A stretch of 64,000 bases of DNA from Tomocerus qinae (Eukaryota > Arthropoda > Collembola > Entomobryomorpha > Tomoceridae): the NCBI GenBank assembly GCA_020055645.1, contig CM034547.1:70528884-70592883 (forward strand), written 5' to 3'. The notes under the pieces are model-generated. The model ran no database searches. It worked only from the letters and a program-made list of their open reading frames with translations, and was not told the DNA's origin. A program made the position numbers and the translations under genes. Below are positions 45,655-57,870 of this stretch, one piece after another (position 1 is the first letter of the stretch; every line of letters starts with the position of its first letter).

Positions 45655-48600
45655 AATTTATGATATGATGTCATCACCTTGGCACCTCCTCCCTCACTTA
45701 TGTTGATCATATTACCTTGGGGCATTAGCGGAGGGATACCATAAAGGAGGATATTTTTGGGACTAGTTTCTCACTCGTGTCAGTTACTAAGACAATTTTT
45801 AGTAATTTTATTCAGAAACTCAGGCCCACCCATGTCCCATTTGATTTTCATGGGACAATTTCAAAATTGAATGGGGCTAGGCCAATTCCCCCAGCCTTAG
45901 ACGGTACTCTCCTTTCGATTAGGTCGCTCGATTGCCTGAGAGTACCCAAAGCGATAGCGGCTGATACAGATTGATCTCTATCGTCATCATAGAATACAAA
46001 TAGAATGTACAAGGCTATATTTTACGGAGCTGCTCTACACAGCAGCCAAATTCGTAGCTCCTCCATAACTGGGGGAGGGATGCCCTGTGGACTCGGTCGA
46101 CAGCTACAACGGAGGTCTCTGCGGAGAGAGTCCTTGCACTGGCATGGATAGAGCAAGGTAGTCGATGGGGAGTGCAGGGGCCTGCTGGAAAAGAGTTGGC
46201 GTGCCACTTGGAAGGACAGAGCTGGCTATTAATTTCAGGAAGTTAATGCTCCGCAGTCGTCGTCCTTTGGGAATTTCTCTCATTTACAATCCTGCTCTGC
46301 GTCCCCACATTAATGAACTGTGAAATGGAATCTCCGAACCCAAAAGAGCCTCCTTTCTTCCCTCCCGAACGTCTTACGACACTTTCCCTCCTCTCGCAAT
46401 GCAGCAGCAGCTCTCATTACGCCGTCTGTTTACTTACACTTGCTACTACCCCCATTCAGACCGCAATGATGACCATAATATTATTCCAAATATCTGCTAA
46501 TAACCTTTCGTCGTTAATATCTCTCCCATCCTATTTTCTTAGCGACGACAGGTAAAAGCAATGTCAAATCATTTAAATCCGTGAGGAAATAAGATTGTCA
46601 TCCACATCCCCAATTCTCGAAGATGACTCCAAAGTTTGGTACATTTTTGGCTCAGAATTGAATTTCATAAATAAAAGATTTGGGATTTCAGGAGAAAAGG
46701 GTGAAAGGTATCTGTGGTAAACACGGAGGGACTCTTTTAGGAGTTTGCAGTATCTGGTCACCTAGCCGTTTGAATTGGAAGGAGTGCAGGCAGTGCAGTA
46801 GTAAAAGTCCGGTGGAGAGTAGTGGTCGTTGGGAGCAGGAGAAGTAAGTACGTATGACACGGGACTGTAGTTTGCTTACTTATTGTTTTGTTAGTTTGCT
46901 GTTCATTGTGACATTGCGGGCACTGTGCAGGAGTTGAGCTGGAACGGTTCTTCGTAAAACTTTTTATCTCCGCAGGAAACAAATAAACTTCCTACTCTCT
47001 ATTCTTTAGCCCACTTTTGACTGGTGTCTACAGAGACAAGGCAAGAAGACACGAGACGACTAAACAAATAAAACAAATGCGCATCTGTTGTTGTTCGTGC
47101 AAAGTGCAAACCTCGACTCCACTTCGCTCTCTCACACGAATTTCTGCAAATCTCTCCGGAGTCCCAACTCAACTGCCTTACCCAACATAATATTAACATA
47201 ACATCCCATTCTGCATGTTAATTGACTCTCACAGTTGCTATTGAGATTCAAACCGTACAGCTCAGAAACTGGAGCGTTTCATTACGACCCTCCCCCTTCT
47301 TATTTCATTGCTTTCGCAGTCAACTTTAATTTTACAGACTACAGATAATCAATGCACTTGAGACTTGAGACCATGAAATGTAACGGTTGCTCCTCTGTAA
47401 TTGCTAAGCACATGGCGTCCGTCTGGCAAAAATAGCTGAACGTTTTATTTATTTTCAGTATTTCTTCGATAATATTCACGAAATTTACCACCGCAGAAAA
47501 TATTAACTTAAGACAGAATTAAACTAGATAGACACTTTAGAGCTGGGGACGTAGCCAATGGAATTAATTTAGGTAACAATGAGCTTAAATATTTTAAGCA
47601 TTCGGATATTGAACTGACCCCAGGGAGTTTAATATCCGTGTAGTAAATAAATAAAAAATAAATCAGGTTGACTATGCGCATTGTTGTCAGACGCAGGGTG
47701 TAGGTAGGTATAGTTGCCGACAAAGAATGTTTTGTGGGACGAAAGTAAAGATTTCCTTTCAAGAACGAATTCAATGGGACTGCATTACAAATACTAAAGT
47801 TTTCTTTTCTTATTATCTTGGATAGACTGAAAAGGATTTGCTAACTCTTTTTCTTTTGTCTACACAATTGTTCTCGCATTCTCTGAGAGTTTCTATTCTC
47901 CATGTAAATAAAAGAATCTTAATTTTAATAAGACACTTCCACAAACTTTTATCCTTCCGCTCTAGCCCTAATAGACAGCGGAGATAGTGAAGATGTGCAG
48001 GCAAGGCAAGGTATAGCCCCTTTCTAATTGACGTAATTTATTTCTTGCTTGAGTTGCAAAACTTTCCCAGAACTAAATAAGTCTCCTTCCTTCGCAGCTC
48101 TTTCCCCACAATAAATTTTTCATCTACTCTGTCAGGGTCCATGTGTCAAGAAACTAAGATAAATTCCTTAGAAATCTGTTGATTTCTGCCAAATGATGAA
48201 TTTCTTCACACTAACTTCCCTTTAGTAAGATTCCTCCATGAGATGAACTTTTTCCCGAATTTCCACCAAACAATCAATTTTTCCTGACTATGCTCTCGGA
48301 ATTATAAATGCATATTATAAATACCAATGGATGAAGTGGGATTATTTATTTATTTATCATTTGCTCCAATTCCAAGTCACGTCCTCCTCACTTGTTCAAC
48401 TCCATTCTCATAATTACATCATGAATGTTTAACGATGTTTGGTAGGAAATGTAAAAGAGAGCGAGCAATAAAACAAAATCCCTTAAGCAATTTCATTTTA
48501 TAGTGTAAATACACTATGAAAGAAGATTTATTTGCCTATTTCCGCTTATTTAATTAATATTGGGGCATAAATCAGGAGAGAAAGAAGCCTAACGACCCGC

Positions 48601-51600
48601 AGGGCAACTTTACGATCACTAAACAAACATTAACAGACTTTTAGCTCATTTCACAGAAATTCCTTCACATTGTAATGGATTGGGAATTTGGGAATAGAAG
48701 AAAGGACTTGCTCCTCTTTTATTTATGGAGCAAAGATGAACGATAATTCATTTATTTACTATTTATGATGTCTTTCAGCAGGATCGCTAGGCATTACCCC
48801 CATACCACTATCATCTCCGTTGAATGGCAATAAATGACTTCATCAAGCAGTAATGCTCACTGACGAATTATGCAATGAATATTGTTTTACGAGAATTAGA
48901 GCATTTAACGCATGTAGTCTCGACTACTGAATTGCTAATAGGCAGTGAACAAACAGTACTCACTCGGCTCTATTGACCCAGGACAATTTAATTATGCAAA
49001 TACGCACCTTTGTTAATTCAGTCGGGTGAGTAATTTACAGAGTAGTACACGTAACCACATTGTCACGGTCACTCGACGCAGCAGACTAACAGATGCGGCT
49101 TTCAAAGGAATATCTCATTCGTTTGGGAATCCCAAGTATTTAAATCATAATATTATGCAAAGATCCTTGACCTGGAACTCTTTGTGCAATGCAAATTGGA
49201 ATGGAGAGAAAACGGAGAAATTCTGTTTATTTAGAGCAGTTCTTAGTCGTTGTGCAGTGCGGTGAAAGTGGTCCCGGAGGAGAGTTGCTCGTGTCATGTC
49301 CACCTGACTCCTCCGCTCTCTGCACTGCGATGCACTCTTCCAATCAACTCCTACAAATACAACTTTTCTGATACAGGAGTGCAAGTGAATACAGAACTGC
49401 TGCCCACCAGTGGTACCTGCACGAACTCCTATCCTACTTTCACCTACCCAATCTTCAGCCAACCATTCACCGGTGGTTGAAATGCTGCTGGTTAAAACCA
49501 GGCCAAAGAGGGCCAGTCATTTTAGCCGGGTAGAATAACATGAAAAAACTGCCAAGATAAAACCAGGCCAGGATCTACTTAACCTGCCTCCTACTAGCCA
49601 CTTTAGATTCATCAACTCCACTTTCTCCGCATACGCGGACGTGACTCCGTCCAGAACTCGAAAGCTTATGCCCAGGACGTATTAAACTCAACTATGCACA
49701 AACTTCTATTAACTAACTGCTACATAATGACACGACATAATAATAATAATAAGACAATAATTGATATAGTAGTATAATTGAAGACAAATAAATGGCGCAC
49801 ATATTTCTGCCTTTACCAAGAGAGCCCACTGGCCCAGTCACAGTCAAGACTCGCAGAGAAAGTTGAGCTAACTTCCACTTTCCCGTACCTTTTTCACCAT
49901 TCCATCGCTACATTAATGTGCATAATCCCAGGATGCTTAGCCTTAGCCTTATTATCACTTTATAAACCATTTAGAACAACGCCTAACATTTGAATGAGAA
50001 ACGAATACCAAAAAATAGGAGTACATGTAAGTACATGAAAGTAATTAAAATAAGGGGAAAGTTTCTTAGAGATTATACGTGAAAAGAGAAAGTAATAGTA
50101 TTAAAAGAATAAGCAATTTATGTTTTAGATGATACCACTTTATCTAAGGTATGCACAGACATCGGAACTGAGGCATTCACAAATTGGTAGTAGACATGTT
50201 AATGTGACAATCGAATAATTCTTAACTCTGCATTTAGATTAATTTGTTAAGGAAGAAGGTGTAAATTCCTGTAGCTGCACATACACACTTGGGCCATAAT
50301 AATATGGTCTAAAAGGACAAAATTCATTAAGGCTATTGAAGGAGATTTGGAGAGAGGGTGGGAAGGGCTTCTACGAGGACAGACTCGTAAATTCAATGGA
50401 GTGACATCTTTCAACTTCTCTCCCACGCTCACTCAGTGTAAACACCCATGTGATTAATGAAAGGAGGGAAGTGCAGAGGAGAAGGAAGTACGTAGTCGAT
50501 CACACAGATTATGCAAAGAATCTCAATCCTGTCAGAAACAGGTCCTTGATGGAGAGTGACATCTAAAATGAAGAGGATAAGAAGACCCCTACAAAGAAAT
50601 TCTCCCGTAGAAGGAACAGCCAGAAAAAACAATTTATTTACTCCTGTTGACGAACTCCGTTCCGTCAGCCAATCTAAGGAAGTTATTGTATTAAGTGGTG
50701 GTTGATGATTTTAAAAGACTTGGAATCGAAACGGAATGTGTAAGATACATGAAATTGTTTACTTGTCCTAATAGGAGTCGCTTTAGATATAAATTCCGTT
50801 TGGAAATATTGTAGTCATCATCGGATGTTAGTGATACTCGATAGAGTGCTCTCTCTCTCTGATTAGCAATCTTTAGAGGACCTTGCTCTGAGTGGGTACT
50901 CACTGAGTCGGCTAATGATGGAGGACTTCTTGCCTGTCCTTTGTGTGCACAAGCCCCACTTCTCCCTCCCCATTCCCTTCGTGAGTCGCATTCTAATCCT
51001 ACTAATCATAGTCGGTATCGCTCTCCTCCAACTCAATATTTCTCTTTCAAACAATCAAAACCTTCAACAGAAATGCCCAACTAACGGGACAAATTCCAAT
51101 AACTCCAATTTTATTTTTACTTTGTGCATTAAAGGAAATTCAGTTCATACTAAGCGAGTAAACATTTTACCATGTAATTTGTAGTTTTTATGAGGGTGGT
51201 TCAAAATTTTGAACGGAGACCTGGCTTCTTTTGCAGATGTCTCACGGCACTTCATCAATGAAATGCACACTCGTGAAGATATAAACTACCCGAGTACAAG
51301 ATGATTCCCATTATTTGACAGTAGTTACCAATGTGGACGAATGCAATGCATGTGCAGTTATGGACTCTGATTCTGCGGAGTTGTACTTATGTGTAACAAG
51401 AATAAGACCTTTTTGCTACAGTGGCGTTTTTTGTATTTAATTTTATCCTAATGTCAGTAGCCTTCAGAAATTCTCCTGGAAAATGGCCAAGACAACTAAT
51501 AGTAGTAGTAGTAGTAATAAGATGATGACACAGATTCGCATGGTATGTGTATTTGCAAGGGTATATAAGGGAAACTACCGAGCCATATGAACGAGATTGC

Positions 51601-54123
51601 GAATTTTTATGTCTGTAAGTACATCTAATGTATCCATCCAGGATGTGTCATTTAAAAAGATGTCCCCATAATGTTCAGACGCATAACTAATGGCACAAAC
51701 TTATGCTTTGCGAACTATGCAGTTCATTCTTGAGGAAAACGAGCAAATAATCCGTAAAGAATGAAATAGCCAACTATCCGTGGTTGTCCTTAGCCTTGAT
51801 CATGACTTGTTATAGGTAATTATTTAGAAAATATTCCTAGAGCATTTCGAGCTTTTAGACATTTTAGAACTTGCAGTTAGTAGGCAGAAACCGGACTAAG
51901 TGATAAAAGTTTGTTCTCGGAAGTGCCGTGGGTCCTTAGGGTCATCAACAACTCTAATGAGTTAGTTTCGGGTGCTCCCAACGAGGTGCACTCAAGCCAA
52001 ATGAAAGTACAGAGACGATGCCAGGAATCAGCAGTGAAAAAATCTAGGCTTATGACTTATTTAGTTGTGGACATGGAGGGAGGAGAAAGTGGAGGGAACG
52101 TTGAGACGTCAACTTGCACATTAAGAGATGCCAAGAAGTTGTGTGAGGTCTCCGTGACGGAAGGCAGCTGTGAGTTTTTCAGGTTGGAGGAGATGGACGG
52201 CGAGACAAATGGCTTCCCCGAAGAAAGGCTCCCTCAAAGAAACAGATGATCGGAAGAGAGACACATGCGACTGCCTACCTGTCTCAGTAAGTGAAAGGAA
52301 ATCCGAAGGGAGAAGTAGAGAAGAAAAAGTAGATGAAAGGAGGGAAATAAAAAGTCCGGCAGAAAGAAAAGAAACGGAAGGACAAAAGTCTCTCTAGGGA
52401 CTTTTCTGTGAGAACCCTGAGAAAACTTGAGAGAAATAAATCCAGAAACTCTTTTCTCTACCAACTCGCGACTATTTGTTCGTTAGAGCATTCTTTCTTT
52501 TAATCTCCTACTGAAAATAAACGAGGGTGCTCTATTTAATTATCTCTAATCTCTGCTCTTTTCATTCCCTTCCACGAATTTCACGAAACTCAACGATGCA
52601 TCTTATCCGCTCTTATTACACTCATAACAACTCCGTTCGCTTCGCATACGCAGAAACAAGAATTCCAATTTCAGACTCACAATCAGCTGCTTTTCAAGAC
52701 ATAATATAATTGGCCCTGTTCTTCAATCACCTACTCAATTGTTGATCTGTATGCCATTACCCGATCTCTAAAACCTGCCTCCATCCATTTTCCTTCAATT
52801 ACAATTAACTAGTCTATTGAAACCTTTGATGGCGTTCCCAAAGTAGATATTCCATTACATCTCCTTAGCTTAACTATATAGACAAACTTCTTGCATGTGA
52901 ATATCGTTGTTAGCATCAGTTTCAATTTTAATTTTGACTATAGCTATTCGAACTCGGTGAATTGTTAGTAGAAATGCAATTATAATGTTGATTACATTTT
53001 TGGGCCCTAGGATATGTTTACTGTGTTCCTGAAAGACAAACGGAGAGATGACAACAGATTCTTCACCGCCTAAGCTGTGTGATTCAACTGTCAATATAAG
53101 CGGAGGTTAAGAAATACTTGCGAATGCAGTCAACTGAGAGACATATTAGACGTCAATTTGGAAGAGAGGAGTGGGTGGAGTTAGTGAAGTGCGGTGGAAG
53201 AAAGTTTTGGATTTGCATAGCGAGAATCTCATCTGGAATTCTGGAGAGTGACATGACATCCTTTCGCTTCATTCATAATTCGGCGACGCCGTTTATTGTC
53301 CAGAGGCAGGAGACGAGGGAGTCAGGAAGCCCGTCTGTCTCTTTCCATTTAATTTTAGCGGGGATGTCGGAGTAATAAATGTAAATGTGCCAGGACGTGT
53401 CTTCTCATCCTCTGCATTAGTCGACCCTGCTTTCCTTCGCTATGCCACTTCGCTTCCACCCATCCGCTTTCCTCCTCCACAGCCCACACCGGGAGGGACC
53501 ATTGAATTACACAGAAAAGCTCCTTTCATATTTAATGAGACAGTTAAACGAAACTGGAGTTGTTGTAATGAACAAGGAGTCCCATATTTAGGCGTTTGTT
53601 AAACCATTTAACCACGAAAGAATTCCGATGTAGACAAGTGCTGTACAAAGGTCAACTATTTAAAAGCTATGCGGGTCCCTAGTGCATCAACAACAGTTCT
53701 GCTATAAGCCCTTCAGGCCCAATACTAACACCCTTGGGTAGGATTTGAAAGCTCCTTCAAGAATTAAACTTCACTTCAATGAATTCACTATTTTCTGAAA
53801 CCTTTAAAGTTTTCAAAGAGTAATTATGCTAATAGAACCAATTAAACCGAATCGTGTACTCTGTCAACCATGGAAATCCCACTTTAGCAGAACCTAAACA
53901 ATAACTCGACTCCTAAAAGTTGTGTCTCTGTGGATGTTCATGCTTTCTAACTAAAATAATATACCCTTCAGATCATCTCGGTCTTTCTTACCCTTCAACT
54001 TTCAAATGATAAACCAGTACAAATTACAAAAAGTAACAAGCATAATTTAATTATTATCCTTTTCCCTTCTTCACAAAAATGTCCCAAAGCTTTCATCTTT
54101 GTCTACGCTGGTGGAAATTGTTC
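45655..54123. other. Long intergenic stretch without recognisable gene
   Basis: Apart from microsatellites (AAT near 49738, TAG near 51501) and a pair of direct AAAACCAGGCCA repeats near 49495 and 49560, I see only short open frames that I cannot support as genes. Confidence 0.5.
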
Positions 54124-54184
54124 GGTATCCTGGATACCGGGAAGTTTTCCGCTTCGTCTTCGGCGAAGCCAAAAACGCTCGCAT

Positions 54185-54280
54185 AGGGAAGGGAAGAAAG
54201 GAAAGAAAAAAGGGGGAAAAGGAAGAAAGAAGGGAAAAAGGATAAAAAAGGGAAGAAAAATGATAAAAAAAGGACGAAAA
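54185..54280 (+). repeat. Polypurine tract
   Basis: Fifty-eight consecutive purines (54185-54242), then purines broken by only four pyrimidines to 54280. It directly abuts the left end of the 54286 repeat element. Confidence 0.85.
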
Positions 54281-54285
54281 AAGAT

Positions 54286-55835
54286 AAAACCTACGGCAAG
54301 CTGTAACAGAAGCTCGCCTGAGTAAAGCGGACCGTGTACACAGTGTTAGTAGAATAATAGAAATAGGTTTATTTTCATATTTTATTGGTTAATATTGAGA
54401 ATCAAAATAAAAATAAATAAATGTTGACCATCAAAGTCAATACAAAATCAAAATGGATTAACGTTGACTATGAAAATAAACAGAAAATAAAAATAGATTA
54501 ATGTTGACTTTCAAAAATCAATAGGAAATCATAATAGATTAATGTTCACTATGAAAATCAACAGAAACTCAAAATAGATTAAGATTGACAATGAAAATCA
54601 ACAGAAGATTAAAATAGATTAATGTTCACTATCAAAGTCAATAGAAAATCAAAATAGATTAACGGTGACTATGAAAGTAAACAGAAAATAAAAATAGTTT
54701 AATATTGACTTTCAAAATCAACAGGAAATCATAATAGATTAAAGTTCACTATGAAAATCAACAGAACATCAAAATAGATAATTGTTGACTATGAAAATCA
54801 ACAGAAACTCAAAATAGATTAAGATTGACAATTACAATCAACAGAAGATGAAAATAGATTTAGGTTCACTATCAAAATCAACAGAAAATCATAGAATAAT
54901 GTTCACTAAGAAAATCCACAGAAAATCAAAGTAGAACAAAATTGATTAATATTGGGTATAAAAATAAAAAAAATCAAAATCGGCACTGTCATAATGAAAA
55001 ACAATTCGAAAAATGTAAATTTGACTATAAATTTGCATATCAATTCAAAGTAGATTTATTTCCGTCCTATAATATGTATTTTCCGGTTTTATTTACTTTA
55101 TTGTAAAATCTTAAACTTTGTCGAAGCGGAATTAAATATTATGACCATTCATTTAAAAAGATTAATCTGGCGCAAATACCGTTTTGGATAAAATATTTTG
55201 TATCCTCCATTCTACGCAGCCGCGAAGCTAAAATTTATCAGCGGGAAGGGCTAATATTTCACCAGAATTGTAGCCAAATTTTATCCAGTCCAGAGTGGCT
55301 AATTCTGATTAAAGCGATTCTGATACTCTTTTACGTGTGCTGAGCTGACTCTGCTGCTGACTGCTAACAACAGATGCAATATTCAGCGTTGCGCTATTGC
55401 GTTGCGTTGTGTCGTGGACGTACTAGGCTAGGTGTGTAAATCCCTTAGTGGTAATTGGAATCCAAAACTATCCAAGCACTCAATGCGACGCTAATAAACC
55501 TTTTAGCCAATCCGCTCAAATTAAATGTATCCATTGCTCGTGAATAGTACTATTATATACTATCACTCTAACAATTCATAGGAAACAATTGAACTTTTAA
55601 TGTCCATTTAATGCCATATTTTCATTTTGACTATTAAAATGAAGACAAAGTGAGCGCGCGGCATCTCAGCAACCTATTGACCAATGTGGCCCATTTTCAA
55701 TAGGCTTTGTCACAGGTCCATAGGCAATGTTTTTGCAAAGTTTAGTTGAAATCCATCAATGTCTTCAAAAGTTATCGTGTAAACGGACGGACGGACGGAC
55801 TGTGCGATTCTATAAGCTGCCTTTTCAGGCGAGCT
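54286..55835. mobile_element. Second copy of the 'CCTACGGCAAGC' repeat element
   Basis: The left module starts AAAACCTACGGCAAGCTGTA. A 40-bp tandem array follows, then a segment (about 55010-55150) that is the reverse complement of 44700-44840 in the first copy. It ends with a tail containing GGACGGACGGACGGAC and CTATAAGCTGCC, closing at TCAGGCGAGCT (55825-55835), a truncated inverted terminal module. No open frame for a transposase. Confidence 0.7.
54395..54965 (+). repeat. 40-bp tandem array, about 14 units
   Basis: Units of the form AGATTAATGTTCACTATGAA then AATCAACAGAAAATCAAAAT, diverged from each other and homologous to the array at 44245-44600. Confidence 0.85.
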
Positions 55836-56042
55836 AAAATAATGTACTTGCAATGACTAAATATTTACATCATAAAAGCCACACTTTTGTGGTGATAAGT
55901 GGGCATCTAGACGCAGCAGTGTAACATGTTTGAAGGAACAATTTTGGCTTAGTACCATACATAGGTCCTTTACTTTCCATACAATACCCCTCGGTTTTCT
56001 ATAACGTACCATACAAATGTACGACTGTTCGATGAAATTTCT

Positions 56043-56073
56043 TGCCATACAAAAATTCCTGTGTGTGCCATAC
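56043..56073 (+). repeat. Short dispersed repeat, copy 2
   Basis: Matches 33779-33809. The preceding 90 bases contain three further CCATAC words. Confidence 0.5.
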
Positions 56074-56835
56074 ACGTTAATTCGCAGCCATTTATTTTGT
56101 GCTATTTATTTCAAATCAATGCTTTCACAAACGACCATCAATTCTTTGGTTGCGTTCACTTTACCTTTCGAATAAACGTCAAGAAGTGCTATTTTAGCAT
56201 ATGAATTGGTATGCAAAACTGGTATATTATAGTTGCAGTATGAATATTGTTCCACCACGGACACCTGGTCATTATGTTGAGTGCAGCAAATCGTAATTCG
56301 CAGGCAGTATCTATTAAAATATTGGATTATACCCCAAATCGAAAGCTTTTAGCAGGAGGATGGTCACTTTATTTTGCAGATACGTTAAGTGGTGAAAGTA
56401 TTGCTGTCTGTCACTGCTAAAAAGTGAGTAATGATTACCTAGACGTGTACATCCATGCTATTTTGAGAAATATAAATCAGACATTCCTCGATGTTGACCT
56501 GATGAATAATGGACATGAAGGTTATTTAGGAAGAAAGAAAGCCCGTGCATTAGCACAATTGAACTGGCTGCTAGGCTGAATCAGAGGTGCAAGGGGAGTA
56601 ATACAATGAACGCCTCTCTTTCGTGATGATGATGAATAATCTCATTTTCGCACATGCGACTTTGGACGCATTCGCTATGCATATAGACATACTCCTGGCA
56701 TTTAGAAGTATACAATGGAGATTTGCATCTGACCTTTTCCCTTTCTGCCATTCGAGAGTGCAGTCCGTAAGTAAGTATTAATGCACATCGTGGAAATAGG
56801 GAAATAAGTGAGTTCTGAAATGAGTTTGCCAGGTT

Positions 56836-57081
56836 TTAAATGACATCGCAGTGGAAAATGATGTCTCGGTCTATTAGAAGACTGACATCCTCCAAAGCGG
56901 AGTTGACGCCTTCCGCTCCGCTGAACTCAAAACTTTGATCAAAGTTTACGTATGAGGAGAAACTGGAAGTATCGAGGCATGAAATAAGTTGATCTCTGGA
57001 GGAGGATGATAATGTATTGTTGATGAAGTCACGACGCCCCCGGAATTGGCCGGTCACAGCAAATAAAGATCCACACGACAT
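56836..57081 (-). CDS. Possible terminal exon, 81 aa, unrecognised
   Basis: On the - strand a good acceptor (TCGGACATTTCAG) is followed by one base and an open frame starting MSCGSLFAVTG and ending DRDIIFHCDVI before TAA. The amino-acid mix is balanced and protein-like. No family, no upstream exon and no nearby AATAAA are seen. Confidence 0.22.
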   Translation of the reverse strand: MSCGSLFAVTGQFRGRRDFINNTLSSSSRDQLISCLDTSSFSSYVNFDQSFEFSGAEGVNSALEDVSLLIDRDIIFHCDVI

Positions 57082-57849
57082 TCTGAAATGTCCGATAGTT
57101 ATGGATACGTTGCTACTACTCTACACCTACTCAGCCATGCATTTGGATATTGCACGGAATCTTTTGATGTCAAGCCACCACATCAATTCAATATTCACAC
57201 TCGAAATGTCAATACAACTTTGACTGTTGAAATTGGATTTGACCTGGCGTGAGATGGCGGAATAAATGAAAATGGATGCAATGTGCAAATGATTCATGCT
57301 CCTTTATCTGTAATTGAATCCAGCGAAAGTGGAAATGTTTGTGCCACTTACTTGCCACCGTTGCATGTACTGAAATAATTATTTAGAACGGTATAGGAGT
57401 AATGATAACATGCACGATGGGCTGTTCTTCTTTAAATAACGGCACGCCTTCCGCTCCCTCGTCCACTGCCTCATATTTCAACTAAACTTGCACATAAATC
57501 TCTCTTAACAAGATGCACGAATCTCGTTCTAATTTTAGAATTCCCATTTCGATAAGGTATTCCGGACTCGGATCTCTCGGACTGGAATCGAGCAGAATGT
57601 TTTTATAAATAATCTTCTTTTCGGTGGGAGAGTTTTGATGAAAAATTATAAAGATAAGATTTCCCGAGTGGATCTCGTGCTAGAGCCAACAGACTCTCTT
57701 AACTAGGCTAAAGCGTGACTTTGACTTCTGACACGACTATCGTGCAGTCCTTTTTATGACCGTTCCCCGAGTCACTCTCATCAATCCACAGACAAACCCA
57801 ACAAGCACGAATTTAATACTCTTAAAAGAATTTTCGCTCCTGCCACACT

Positions 57850-57855
57850 TTTATT
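57850..57855 (-). promoter_or_regulatory. Poly(A) signal candidate AATAAA
   Basis: AATAAA on the - strand begins 15 bases after the TGA of the tentative last exon at 57871. The hexamer is frequent in AT-rich DNA, so this is supportive only. Confidence 0.3.
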
Positions 57856-57870
57856 AAAATAAATGGGTAG

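Noticed and set aside
50915..51184. 89-codon ATG frame with one hydrophobic segment
   Set aside because: Possible small membrane protein, but the rest is Asn/Ser low complexity and there is no other support.
51911..52397. Overlapping + strand open frames of 112 and 75 codons, Glu/Lys/Arg-rich
   Set aside because: Purine-rich DNA gives long charged frames by itself; there is no signal, domain or splice support.
53118..53375. 85-codon + strand frame with a mixed, protein-like composition
   Set aside because: No splice partner, no domain and no conservation evidence.
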